Assembly (NCBI GenBank): GCA_035524675.1
Contig: DATKOK010000036.1
Location: 1 to 9,119 of the forward strand
Reading direction: 5' to 3'
Source: FEN-987 sp035524675
Lineage (GTDB): Archaea > Thermoproteota > Bathyarchaeia > 40CM-2-53-6
DNA length: 9,119 nucleotides
The notes under the pieces: model-generated
Seen by the model: the letters and a program-made list of their open reading frames with translations, nothing else
What the model was told of the DNA's origin: nothing
Database searches by the model: none
Made by a program: the position numbers and the translations under genes
Part shown: one piece after another, positions 1-6,556 of the stretch
Layout of the letters: every line of letters starts with the position of its first letter
How positions within the stretch are numbered: the first letter of the stretch is position 1

Positions 1-696
1 CCGTACGTGACGACAGAAAGCGAGTGGCACGAAATTACTTCTGATCCGGCGAAGATGGACAAGTTATTCGATACCTTGATCGGTGAAAGTATCGATACTT
101 GGTGCAAGACTGCTGAACAGCGGCTTAAGGCGTCAGGTGCAAGGGTCATCCTAAACAAGGGGAACGACGATCCACTGATCGTACACGAGGCTGTGCTTCG
201 CTCAGGATTTGTTGAATGGCCCGACGAAAAGATTCTGGACGTCGGCGGACATGAGATGATGAGCCTCGGCTATTCCAACATGACGCCTTGGAAATTGCCG
301 GGAGATTTACTCGAGGAGGAACTTGAGAAAAAGATGGAGGAATTGGCGTCTCAGTTGAAGGACCCGAAAAACAGTATCTTCAACATTCACGTTCCACCTT
401 ACGACACTCATCTGGACATAGCACCGTTACTGGACAAGGACATAAAACCGGTCCTAGGGTCCGGCGGTCAACCTGAGCTGACCCACGTGGGCAGCCAAGG
501 CGTTAGGCGAATGATTGAGAAGTATCAACCATTGGTAGGTCTCCACGGACACATTCATGAAGCGAAAGGCTTCGTGAAGATCGGGAGAACTTACTGTTTC
601 AACCCAGGCAGTGACTACAGCTCTGGCGTCCTGAGGGGAGTCGTATTGGATTTTGGTGACAATAAGCTGCAGGGCCACATCATGACGGCTGGCTGA
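1..696 (+). CDS. Calcineurin-like metallophosphoesterase, 5' end cut by the window
   Basis: This is the C-terminal part of a calcineurin-like (Icc/YfcE-type) metal-dependent phosphoesterase, a cytosolic two-metal hydrolase of phosphomono- or diesters; the substrate cannot be told. The frame is open from base 1, so the GTG at position 7 is probably an internal valine and the true start lies upstream. Counting from that GTG, visible family motifs are GNDD (residues 52-55, the usual GNHD/GNDD block), a metal-binding His at 128 in the NIHVPPYDT segment, GHIH at 181-184, and NPGSDY at 199-204. The DxH and GD metal-binding blocks that open the family fold are absent, which agrees with truncation by the window edge rather than gene decay. 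A charged stretch (about residues 100-120, LEEELEKKMEEL) is probably helical. It ends with TGA and converges on the permease gene. The family call is firm; the precise function is not. Confidence 0.85.
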   Translation, partial: PYVTTESEWHEITSDPAKMDKLFDTLIGESIDTWCKTAEQRLKASGARVILNKGNDDPLIVHEAVLRSGFVEWPDEKILDVGGHEMMSLGYSNMTPWKLPGDLLEEELEKKMEELASQLKDPKNSIFNIHVPPYDTHLDIAPLLDKDIKPVLGSGGQPELTHVGSQGVRRMIEKYQPLVGLHGHIHEAKGFVKIGRTYCFNPGSDYSSGVLRGVVLDFGDNKLQGHIMTAG

Positions 697-737
697 ATCA
701 GCACCCGTCAACAAGATCTTTTCCTGAAGCTTTTCTA

Positions 738-824
738 CCGGAACCGCTCTCCGGCTTTCTGGTTACGAACAGAGGTAACGCGGAACCCCATCTAAGGAAA
801 TGGGAAAGAAAAAGAGGAAGAAGG
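738..824. terminator. Possible transcription end region between convergent genes
   Basis: The gap between the phosphoesterase and the permease holds two short inverted repeats, CCGGA/TCCGG (738-742 with 750-754, 7-base loop) and GTTAC/GTAAC (762-766 with 775-779). It also holds a purine-rich run at 803-824 that reads as a pyrimidine-rich, T-rich tract (including TTTTTC) just past the permease stop on the minus strand. Archaeal RNA polymerase commonly stops at T-rich tracts, so the minus-strand tract is the likelier terminator. The hairpins are weak and may be chance. Confidence 0.35.
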
Positions 825-846
825 GGTTGACTGATTCGTTCAATGT

Positions 847-2451
847 TCAGAGTGGTGGGAGTTCCTTCGCGACTAGGTCTATCGGTACACCTTTGGATTT
901 CTGATACGCATACGAGATTGCATATATCACTAGTGCGATTGCGAAGACAGCTAGCATGCTTGCCGTGTACACTGGAGAGATGGCCGTGCCTGTAAACGCA
1001 GGGAGCATGCTAGAGAAAGAAACCCAGAGCGACAGTACTCCTCCGATCACGCCCATCAGTGTTATCAACGGAGCCGGCCCAACCTTGAGCTTGACAATGC
1101 TTGGAGAGTTGTCCCAGATGTCCTTGGTCTTCTTCAGAAATGGAAACACCGCCGCGGAGAAACATACTATCGCGAATGCCAAGCTGTAGGCGAAGTTCGT
1201 GTACGCCATGTAGCTGAATACAGTAGTGTAGACCGCTAGGTAAAGTGAGATGTATCCTACAATGACATATAGAATTGTAGAAGCCCATGGGACTCCTCGT
1301 CTGTCTACTTCCGCGAACTTCATCGGGAGAATTCTATCGAACGACCATGCAAAGACGTTTCTGATCGGGACAAACGTCCACTCCACCATGAATCCGAAAC
1401 ATGTGAGCACTAGACCAAGTGGTGCCAAGACCTTTAGCAACGGGTTGTCGGTTACGAACGAAATGAGATAGACTGGCGAAGGCAGATAAGGCAAGGACCA
1501 CGCGGAGTTTCCGGTTAGGGCTAATGTGTTTGATGCGACCAGGAAATCGTGTCCGAATACATTGAAGGAGACCGCATAGAGGATGTAGATGACAACTGCG
1601 AAGATCATTGGTGAGACGAATATAGCGATGCCCTGAGACTTCCTCGGTTCTCCGCTGATCTCTCCGGCAAAGTAGGCGCTGTTGTTGTATCCTATGAAGC
1701 TGAGAATGGTGTACACTATTCCTATGGAGGTACCGAAGCTAGTTATTGACCAATCTACCCCTGACTTTTGGGCTGCATCCAGAACAGCTTGTACTGTCGT
1801 GCCCGACTGAGCATTGAACGCATTAACAAAGTCACTGTGGGATAATGGTATCAAAGCAGCCATCATCCACAGGTATATGACTAGTTGCGCTGCAAATACA
1901 GCCAGCAGGACTCTCATGATCCATTTCGCTGGCAGGAACAGGACTGCAAATGCTATCGTAGCTAACACAAAGCCGCCTACGAACTCACCGTTGACTGTGC
2001 CCAAATATGTCCCAAGACTGGCGTAAGCAGGATTTCCAGTCGCTTGAGATATGGCCCCAAGCGTTATCGGGGCGAAGAAAGCGCTGAAATAGAGACCGAA
2101 TGTTCCGACCCAAGTTACCATGATCGTGACGAGCACGAAGTTCACCATGAATCCAAGTGCTGGGTGTAGTATCCTTCCAACGTAGATGTAGTCTCCACCG
2201 GTCCTCGGCATCGCCGATGACAGCATCCAGTACACGTACGCTACGACGGCGCAGACCACAAATGCGAGGGGGACAGTAAGCGGTAGGTCGGCGTTCGGGT
2301 ATAGAAGAGAAGCAAAACAGATCCACAGGAAGTTGACTACTATGCCCATGCCGATTAGGTTGGAGATCAATGCTTCACGTGGGTTTATTGACCTTATGAG
2401 GCCTGAGCTTTTTCTAACGTATACTTGAGCGCTAGGTTTTTCGGTTGACAT
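847..2451 (-). CDS. APC-superfamily amino acid/polyamine permease
   Basis: A 534-residue integral membrane transporter of the amino acid-polyamine-organocation superfamily, probably importing an amino acid or amine with protons or by exchange. About 12 hydrophobic segments can be picked out, at roughly 28-50, 58-79, 98-122, 156-173, 178-203, 238-257, 275-298, 325-357, 388-408, 411-437, 461-482 and 492-516. Family signatures are RTGGDYIYVGRILHPALGF (83-101, the loop after segment 2) and FIGYNNSAYFAGEISGEPRKS (252-272), which matches the conserved segment 6 and following loop with its acidic residue and Pro. Both ends are hydrophilic and no signal peptide is seen. The ATG start at 2451 fits a short cytosolic N-terminus. 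No Shine-Dalgarno sequence precedes it. It diverges from an aminotransferase gene, so a shared amino-acid substrate is a reasonable guess. The exact substrate cannot be read from sequence. Confidence 0.92.
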   Translation of the reverse strand: MSTEKPSAQVYVRKSSGLIRSINPREALISNLIGMGIVVNFLWICFASLLYPNADLPLTVPLAFVVCAVVAYVYWMLSSAMPRTGGDYIYVGRILHPALGFMVNFVLVTIMVTWVGTFGLYFSAFFAPITLGAISQATGNPAYASLGTYLGTVNGEFVGGFVLATIAFAVLFLPAKWIMRVLLAVFAAQLVIYLWMMAALIPLSHSDFVNAFNAQSGTTVQAVLDAAQKSGVDWSITSFGTSIGIVYTILSFIGYNNSAYFAGEISGEPRKSQGIAIFVSPMIFAVVIYILYAVSFNVFGHDFLVASNTLALTGNSAWSLPYLPSPVYLISFVTDNPLLKVLAPLGLVLTCFGFMVEWTFVPIRNVFAWSFDRILPMKFAEVDRRGVPWASTILYVIVGYISLYLAVYTTVFSYMAYTNFAYSLAFAIVCFSAAVFPFLKKTKDIWDNSPSIVKLKVGPAPLITLMGVIGGVLSLWVSFSSMLPAFTGTAISPVYTASMLAVFAIALVIYAISYAYQKSKGVPIDLVAKELPPL

Positions 2452-2504
2452 TCAGATCGTCGATTAGAGTGAGCCCAGGTTGCCACTTAACGCTTAAGAC
2501 GATA

Positions 2505-2519
2505 CTACAATATAGATTT
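2505..2519 (-). promoter_or_regulatory. TATA-like box for the permease gene
   Basis: Read on the minus strand this is AAATCTATATTGTAG, an archaeal TATA-like element with an A-rich upstream edge. It is centred about 61 bases before the ATG, which predicts transcription starting near 2486 and a leader of about 35 bases. The core TATATTGT is shared with the promoter of the YCII gene further along. Confidence 0.45.
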
Positions 2520-2682
2520 CGAATCGTATGTAGAAATCCCGGCGCGTATAGTCCACCGTTAAGAGCGTAGGGTTCACTAGAATTCGAACGAAATCTTACC
2601 TATTCTGATCATAATAATCCGAAATCATAGTGTACCTCGGCCGACCCCCTGACCTTCACCAAACGGTTCTCTGTATATTCTC

Positions 2683-2699
2683 AGCTTATAGTCTATAGT
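2683..2699 (+). promoter_or_regulatory. TATA-like box for the aminotransferase gene
   Basis: AT-rich sequence with TTATAG and CTATAG, about 60-70 bases before the GTG start. A start of transcription near 2710-2722 would give a leader of roughly 35-45 bases. A strong GGAGGTG at 2708-2714 lies close to that point but is too far from the start codon to be its ribosome binding site. Confidence 0.4.
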
Positions 2700-2743
2700 T
2701 TACTTGCGGAGGTGTAAAAGCAGCTCAACTTATCTCAAATTTC

Positions 2744-2747
2744 GGTG
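2744..2747 (+). promoter_or_regulatory. Short ribosome binding site before the GTG start
   Basis: GGTG, matching the core of the archaeal GGAGGTGA consensus, lies 8 bases before the GTG at 2756. It supports that GTG over the ATG seven codons later (2774), which has no comparable site. Confidence 0.4.
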
Positions 2748-2755
2748 TCACAATA

Positions 2756-3946
2756 GTGAGTAAGCTGGTTGCCATGAGAGAGATGTCACGCCGCGCAAAG
2801 GAGATAGCGCTAGAGCCTTTCAAACTAGCGCTGGACCTGCCAAAGGATGTAATTAGTTTAAGTGTTGGGGAGCCAGGCTTTGAGACTCCAGAGTTTGTTC
2901 GTGAGGCAGCTAAGAAAGCAATTGATGAATTGTACACCCATTATACGCCTGTAACTGGGTATGCTGATCTAAGAAGAGCTATCGCGGATAAGTTGCAACG
3001 CGATAACTCGCTTACTTATGACCCAGAGAAGGAGATCGTCGTAACGCCTGGATCCGCCGTTGGAATCCACCAGGCAATGCTCACCTTGCTTGATCCGGGA
3101 GACCAAATCCTGATCACCGACCCTGCTTGGTTCCATTATGATGTACTCGCAAACCTGTGCAGTGCTGAGCCCGTGCGTTCTCCAGTGAGGTTCAAGGGTG
3201 ACGTCCCGTCGTTGGACTTGGAAGCAACAGAACGACTCGTTACGAAGAAGACCAAAGCCATAATCCTGAACAACCCGATGAACCCCATGGGAACATCATT
3301 CTCCCGGGACGTCCTCAAAGAAGTAGGCGAATTCGCCGAGAAACACAACCTCTGGATCATCTCGGACGAAGTATACGAGAAGATTGTCTATCCTCCAAAC
3401 AAGCACACCAGCCCTGCTTCACTCCCAGGGTTAAAGGAACGAACATTGACAAGCAATGGAATGTCGAAGGGTTACGTCCTCCCAGGCTTCCGAATTGGCT
3501 ACCTGGCTGGTCCGCCGGACATCATGGAAAGAGTCGGAGCACTGATGGGGTACATGCTAGTGTGCGCTAGTTCGATGTCACAGCGTGCTGCTCTGGTAGC
3601 TTTGACTGACCAAAGAATGGAACCGTTCATCAAGGAAACAGTGGTGCAATACTCGAAGAGGAGAAAGATGGTTTTGGATACGCTTACTGGCGTCCGAGGA
3701 ATCTCGCTGCATCCCCCACAAGGAACTTTCTACGCATGGATCGATATCAAGGGAACTGGAATGCCGAGCATGAAGTTCACGAAGAAGCTTGCCGAGGAAC
3801 AGAAAGTTGGAGTTATGCCTGGACCCCTCTTCGGAAAACAGGGCGAAGGGCACATCCGAATATCGTTCGCTACACCAGAAGACAAGTTGAAGATCGGCCT
3901 CGAGAGATTCCGCGACTTCGTACTAGATCACACGTCGAACATGTAA
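2756..3946 (+). CDS. PLP-dependent class I/II aminotransferase (aspartate aminotransferase-like)
   Basis: A 396-residue pyridoxal-phosphate aminotransferase of fold type I, a normal full length for the family. It would swap an amino group between an amino acid and a 2-oxo acid in the cytosol. Visible residues: GYADLRRAI (69-77), NPMNPMG (173-179, the NPxNPTG block, with Met in place of the usual Thr), SDEVYEKIVY (203-212) with cofactor-ring Asp204 and Tyr207, SNGMSKGYVLPGFRIGYLAG (233-252) with Schiff-base Lys238 and the phosphate-contacting Arg246, and Arg368 in GHIRISFATPED, which normally holds the substrate alpha-carboxylate. GTG at 2756 is the first start codon after an in-frame stop at 2696. 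Divergence from the permease suggests a role in using an imported amino acid. Annotation pipelines would probably call it aspartate aminotransferase, but alanine, aromatic and branched-chain enzymes of this subgroup look alike. Confidence 0.93.
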   Translation: MSKLVAMREMSRRAKEIALEPFKLALDLPKDVISLSVGEPGFETPEFVREAAKKAIDELYTHYTPVTGYADLRRAIADKLQRDNSLTYDPEKEIVVTPGSAVGIHQAMLTLLDPGDQILITDPAWFHYDVLANLCSAEPVRSPVRFKGDVPSLDLEATERLVTKKTKAIILNNPMNPMGTSFSRDVLKEVGEFAEKHNLWIISDEVYEKIVYPPNKHTSPASLPGLKERTLTSNGMSKGYVLPGFRIGYLAGPPDIMERVGALMGYMLVCASSMSQRAALVALTDQRMEPFIKETVVQYSKRRKMVLDTLTGVRGISLHPPQGTFYAWIDIKGTGMPSMKFTKKLAEEQKVGVMPGPLFGKQGEGHIRISFATPEDKLKIGLERFRDFVLDHTSNM

Positions 3947-3962
3947 CACTCCAAATCCGTAC

Positions 3963-4000
3963 CCCGCACGGCGGTACGAAAGTGAGAATGTCCGTGCGGG
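3963..4000. terminator. Perfect 9-base GC-rich inverted repeat between convergent genes
   Basis: CCCGCACGG (3963-3971) is exactly complementary to CCGTGCGGG (3992-4000) across a 20-base loop, starting 17 bases after the aminotransferase stop. There is no T-run after it, so it is not a classic bacterial intrinsic terminator. It could end or protect transcripts from either side, or belong to a structured RNA. Confidence 0.45.
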
Positions 4001-4006
4001 ATGTCA

Positions 4007-4028
4007 GCGACTGCTTCAATGCAGTCGT
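4007..4028. terminator. Second tight hairpin between convergent genes
   Basis: GCGACTGC (4007-4014) pairs with GCAGTCGT (4021-4028): seven Watson-Crick pairs plus one G-T wobble, around a 6-base loop. It lies 22 bases from the DRE-TIM gene stop and is likely the 3' hairpin of that minus-strand transcript, although the wobble pair forms only in the plus-strand RNA as G-U. Confidence 0.45.
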
Positions 4029-4050
4029 GCTAGAGTATGGTCAGACGACA

Positions 4051-5283
4051 CTACGTTCCTGTTACTTCGTGGAGTATCTGTTTGAACTCTTCGTCAGTTA
4101 GCACTCTCTTGCGCTCTATTCCTGCATCCTTCACTTTGCGAAGTATCTCGTTATACTGGTCTTCCGGTGCCGATAGGCCGAGCTCCTTGAGCTTATATCC
4201 GATGGAGTCACGCCCACTTTTCTTTCCCAGGACGATCTGCCATGTTGGGATGCTAGCGCCAACCAGTTCGGGCGTGTAGGCAGAAATCTCCAGCGCGGAT
4301 TTGTTCATGGCTTTTGCGTGCGCCCACCATCCTACGACTATTCCTGACTCTGCAGTGAAGACTCCGTCGCCAACTATGGCTTTGTGCGGAGGCATGCGAA
4401 CACCCGAGCACTCTTGCACGAGTTTTGACAGTGGTGTGAGCTTGTCAAGCTTAACATTACTATCTATTCCGTACAGACATCTTGTGGTCATTGCAACTTC
4501 TTCCAGTGGAGCTGCACCGGAATCCTCGCTTATTCCATTAACAGTCGTGTGAACTATCTGCGCACCAGCCTCAAGGGCCGCAATCGAGTTTGCCACTGCT
4601 AATCCGTAAGTATTGTGACAGTGAATCTCAATCGGCTTGCGCACTTTCTGCTTAATCTTCTTCACAAAATAGTTGATTCCGATTGGAGAAGTGACTCCGA
4701 ATGTGTCGACGATAGTCAACGCATCCATATGTCCCTTCGTTGCCACCGTGTTAATGATCTTCCAGCAGGTATTGAATGGAGATCTCGTTGAGTCCAAAGT
4801 GAAGAACGATACGTGAAGTCCATGCTCGTGTGCGTATTCAGTGCTCTTTACGGTCAGTTCGAGCGCTTTCTGAACTGTCCATCCATACGCGTTTGTTAGC
4901 AGTGCTTCACTTGTAGGAATTTCCATTTGAACTCCGTCAACGTCACACTTGCGTGCCATGTCGACGTCTTGGGTCATGCAACGAGATAGGCAGAAGATCT
5001 TAGCAGAGAGTCCCATGTTCGCGATGGTTTTGATCGCTTCTGCATCATCTGGGTGCACAGCAGGAGTGCCTGCTTCTATTCGATCCACTCCCGTCTCATC
5101 AAGTAGTTTCGCAATCTTGATCTTGTCTTCTTTCCGAAACACTAATCCAGCTTCTTGTTCCCCATCCCGCAACGTGACGTCATGGAATTGTATCTTCTTA
5201 GGGTACTTCCTGCCTCTCATCGCTTCAGGGTTGAAGTTGTAGTGACTCACATGCCAACCGGTAGTCTTCCATGGTTGCTTCAT
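4051..5283 (-). CDS. DRE-TIM metallolyase-family protein (isopropylmalate/homocitrate synthase-like)
   Basis: A 410-residue protein of the DRE-TIM (HMGL-like) family, whose members join acetyl-CoA to a 2-oxo acid (2-isopropylmalate, homocitrate, citramalate synthases) or cleave similar products. The metal-binding TIM barrel spans about residues 30-290: HDVTLRDGEQ (34-43, with the D-R-E signature), RIEAGTPAV (68-76), FFTLDSTRS (160-168), VDTFG (192-196) and HCHN (221-224, metal-binding His pair). A C-terminal subdomain follows, with VLGKKSGRDSIG at 351-362. The roughly 120-residue LeuA feedback domain is absent, so this is not a classical regulated LeuA. The usual GERxGN block reads SEDSGAA (252-258), losing the Arg and the Asn, and HxHND reads HCHNT; both changes are at the active site and cast doubt on the standard reaction. 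An N-terminal extension (WKTTGWHVSHYNFNPE) precedes the barrel. ATG at 5283 is preceded by GGGG at 7 bases. It lies 13 bases after the YCII gene, so the two are probably cotranscribed. Confidence 0.85.
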   Translation of the reverse strand: MKQPWKTTGWHVSHYNFNPEAMRGRKYPKKIQFHDVTLRDGEQEAGLVFRKEDKIKIAKLLDETGVDRIEAGTPAVHPDDAEAIKTIANMGLSAKIFCLSRCMTQDVDMARKCDVDGVQMEIPTSEALLTNAYGWTVQKALELTVKSTEYAHEHGLHVSFFTLDSTRSPFNTCWKIINTVATKGHMDALTIVDTFGVTSPIGINYFVKKIKQKVRKPIEIHCHNTYGLAVANSIAALEAGAQIVHTTVNGISEDSGAAPLEEVAMTTRCLYGIDSNVKLDKLTPLSKLVQECSGVRMPPHKAIVGDGVFTAESGIVVGWWAHAKAMNKSALEISAYTPELVGASIPTWQIVLGKKSGRDSIGYKLKELGLSAPEDQYNEILRKVKDAGIERKRVLTDEEFKQILHEVTGT

Positions 5284-5296
5284 GAGTAATCCCCAG

Positions 5297-5587
5297 TTAG
5301 TTCTCCGAGAGATTTGTTTTCGTGAAATCGAATTCGGGGACGTAAGTCCATTCTTTCAACTGGTAGGTGGCGTACTTTTCCATTGCATAGGGGTCATGCT
5401 CGGCAATGCTCTCAACCTCTTCTTTCGAGCTAGACTTCCACATTATCAGACCACCACTAACATCGCTGAATCTGCCGGCGAGGACTAGTTTCCCCTTCTT
5501 CGCTTGTTCACGAACGTATGCTTGGTGCCTGCTCCTCAGCTCTGGAGTTGCAGGTGACGGATACTTCAGAATCTCCACAAAGAACAT
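5297..5587 (-). CDS. YCII-related domain protein
   Basis: A 96-residue small cytosolic protein of the YCII family (ferredoxin-like alpha-beta fold, related to muconolactone isomerase-type dimeric proteins). The conserved His21 (RSRHQAYV) and the Asp65-Pro66 pair (AEHDPYAMEKY), thought to form the active-site dyad in the family, are both present, with the GKLVLAGRFSDVSGGLIMW strand-turn-strand (32-50) and the W80 region at the end. I chose the ATG at 5587: the frame stays open further upstream, to 5788, but those 67 residues match nothing in the family and run through the promoter. A TATA box centred 26 bases before this ATG points to a leaderless message. It is followed after 13 bases by the DRE-TIM gene. 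The reaction is unknown for most YCII proteins; a helper role with the neighbouring enzyme is inference. Confidence 0.85.
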   Translation of the reverse strand: MFFVEILKYPSPATPELRSRHQAYVREQAKKGKLVLAGRFSDVSGGLIMWKSSSKEEVESIAEHDPYAMEKYATYQLKEWTYVPEFDFTKTNLSEN

Positions 5588-5605
5588 ACCGCGCAAACTC
5601 GATTG

Positions 5606-5620
5606 ACAATATAAAATTGT
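5606..5620 (-). promoter_or_regulatory. TATA box of the YCII/DRE-TIM pair, inside an inverted repeat
   Basis: On the minus strand the core reads AATTTTATATT, centred near 5613 and so about 26 bases before the ATG at 5587, the spacing expected between a TATA box and an archaeal transcription start. An A-rich AAGAAAC lies just upstream where the BRE would be. The box sits in an inverted repeat, ACAAT-ATAAA-ATTGT (5606-5620), so a repressor bound there would block TBP. Confidence 0.6.
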
Positions 5621-5743
5621 TTCTTGCAGGAGCCACGTTCGATTGTTTGTTGTTCTCGGTCGCGGGTTTTTGTTAACGCCAAATTCCAACTCTGATCTTT
5701 GCGGACACGAGAATTGACCAAAAGAGGCTAATCCTCGAAAGGC

Positions 5744-6529
5744 ATGACCGAGTTCGTGATATTCTTGAGCACACTTACGATAGATCACTCCAAGAAAGTC
5801 GCGTTGGTAACTGGTTCAGGCCGAGGAATTGGAAAAGCAATCGCAACAACATTCGCTCGCGCTGGCGCCGATATTGTCGTAGTGGATATGGATCTCCCGT
5901 CCGCGGAAAGAACGGCTAAAGAAATTTCTGCCATGGGTAGAAAGGCCGTTGCATACCAAGTTGATGTTTCGCGAAGGGATGACGTTGAGGAAATAACGAA
6001 GCGCGCAATAGCAGAATTCGGACACGTAGACATCTTAGTGAATAACGCAGGCACTATCGTTCGTAAGCCCATGTTGGAATTTACTGATGATGACTGGAAT
6101 AGAGTGCTCAACGTCAACTTGATGGGAACGTACTACTTCTGCCGCGCCGTGGGGAAGCATATGGTAGCTCAGAAATTCGGGAGGATAGTCAACATTGGCT
6201 CGATTATGGGCGCGTTTGCGTTACCTCCCCGAGCTTCTTACTGCGCGAGCAAAGGTGGAATAATCATGCTTACCAAGGAACTTGCCACCGAGTGGGCTGA
6301 GCATGGAATAACCGCAAATGCAGTATCTCCAGGATGGATTGAAACAGAGCTAACAGAGAAATTCTTTGCAGTAGCTGAAAACAGGAAGTTCCTCTTCGAA
6401 AGGATTCCGTTGAAACGATTTGGACAACCAAGTGACATTGCTAACTTTGTAGTATTCATAACATCAGACCTGGCTCAGTACGTTACTGGACAGAGCTTCT
6501 TCGTTGACGGTGGCTGGATAACCCAATAG
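5744..6529 (+). CDS. Short-chain dehydrogenase/reductase (classical SDR)
   Basis: A 261-residue classical SDR, an NAD(P)-dependent oxidoreductase of alcohols and carbonyls in the cytosol. Motifs in order: TGSGRGIG (23-30, cofactor-binding turn), acidic Asp48 at the end of the second strand (favours NAD over NADP), NNAG (100-103), Asn125, catalytic Ser153, and YCASK with Tyr166 and Lys170. The end (VTGQSFFVDGGWITQ) is typical of FabG-like members. ATG at 5744 gives 17 residues before the first strand, slightly long; GTG at 5756 or TTG at 5765 are possible alternatives. No clear TATA box is seen; the T-rich stretch at 5664-5675 is the best candidate. The aldolase follows 27 bases after the TAG stop, in the same frame. 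Substrate unknown: pipelines would say 3-oxoacyl-ACP reductase or glucose dehydrogenase, while the neighbours make a semialdehyde or hydroxyacid substrate worth testing. Confidence 0.92.
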   Translation: MTEFVIFLSTLTIDHSKKVALVTGSGRGIGKAIATTFARAGADIVVVDMDLPSAERTAKEISAMGRKAVAYQVDVSRRDDVEEITKRAIAEFGHVDILVNNAGTIVRKPMLEFTDDDWNRVLNVNLMGTYYFCRAVGKHMVAQKFGRIVNIGSIMGAFALPPRASYCASKGGIIMLTKELATEWAEHGITANAVSPGWIETELTEKFFAVAENRKFLFERIPLKRFGQPSDIANFVVFITSDLAQYVTGQSFFVDGGWITQ

Positions 6530-6544
6530 AATACGTCTTACACT

Positions 6545-6552
6545 AGTGGGGG
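6545..6552 (+). promoter_or_regulatory. Ribosome binding site deciding a TTG start
   Basis: The G-rich AGTGGGGG run ends about 4-5 bases before the TTG at 6557. No ATG or GTG is available in frame between the preceding TAG (6527-6529) and this TTG, and the first in-frame ATG (6575) would remove the first residues of the barrel's opening helix, so the TTG is the likely start. Confidence 0.45.
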
Positions 6553-6556
6553 TACG

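Larger units (their letters stand above)
2452..2755. promoter_or_regulatory. Divergent intergenic region with repeated GAAATC elements
   Basis: This 304-base gap separates the divergent permease and aminotransferase genes, and I see no convincing gene in it. It holds a TATA-like box for each direction (listed separately). It also has several copies of a CGAAAT(C)-like element: minus-strand CGAAATC at 2515-2521, plus-strand GAAATC at 2533-2538, CGAAATC at 2589-2595 and 2620-2626, and a minus-strand CCGAAAT at 2739-2745. The 2515-2520 and 2533-2538 copies face each other as a 6-base inverted repeat with a 12-base spacer next to the permease TATA box. These could be binding sites for a regulator shared by the two genes; that is inferred from repetition and position only. 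Confidence 0.45.

Noticed and set aside
1..696. The phosphoesterase as a decayed, N-terminally truncated gene
   Set aside because: The frame is open to the window edge, so the missing DxH and GD motifs are simply outside the window.
454..714. Minus-strand open frame opposite the phosphoesterase
   Set aside because: It is antisense to conserved motifs of the phosphoesterase and has no recognisable protein features or start signals.
1985..2326. A 113-codon open frame inside the permease gene on the same strand
   Set aside because: It is out of frame with a clear membrane transporter and its translation is arginine-rich without domain features.
3736..4101. A 121-codon plus-strand frame running from the aminotransferase through the convergent gap
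   Set aside because: It overlaps two well-supported genes, passes through both hairpins, and its product shows no recognisable pattern.
5588..5788. A 67-residue upstream extension of the YCII reading frame
   Set aside because: It runs through the TATA box, does not resemble the family, and the internal ATG at 5587 gives a standard-length YCII domain.
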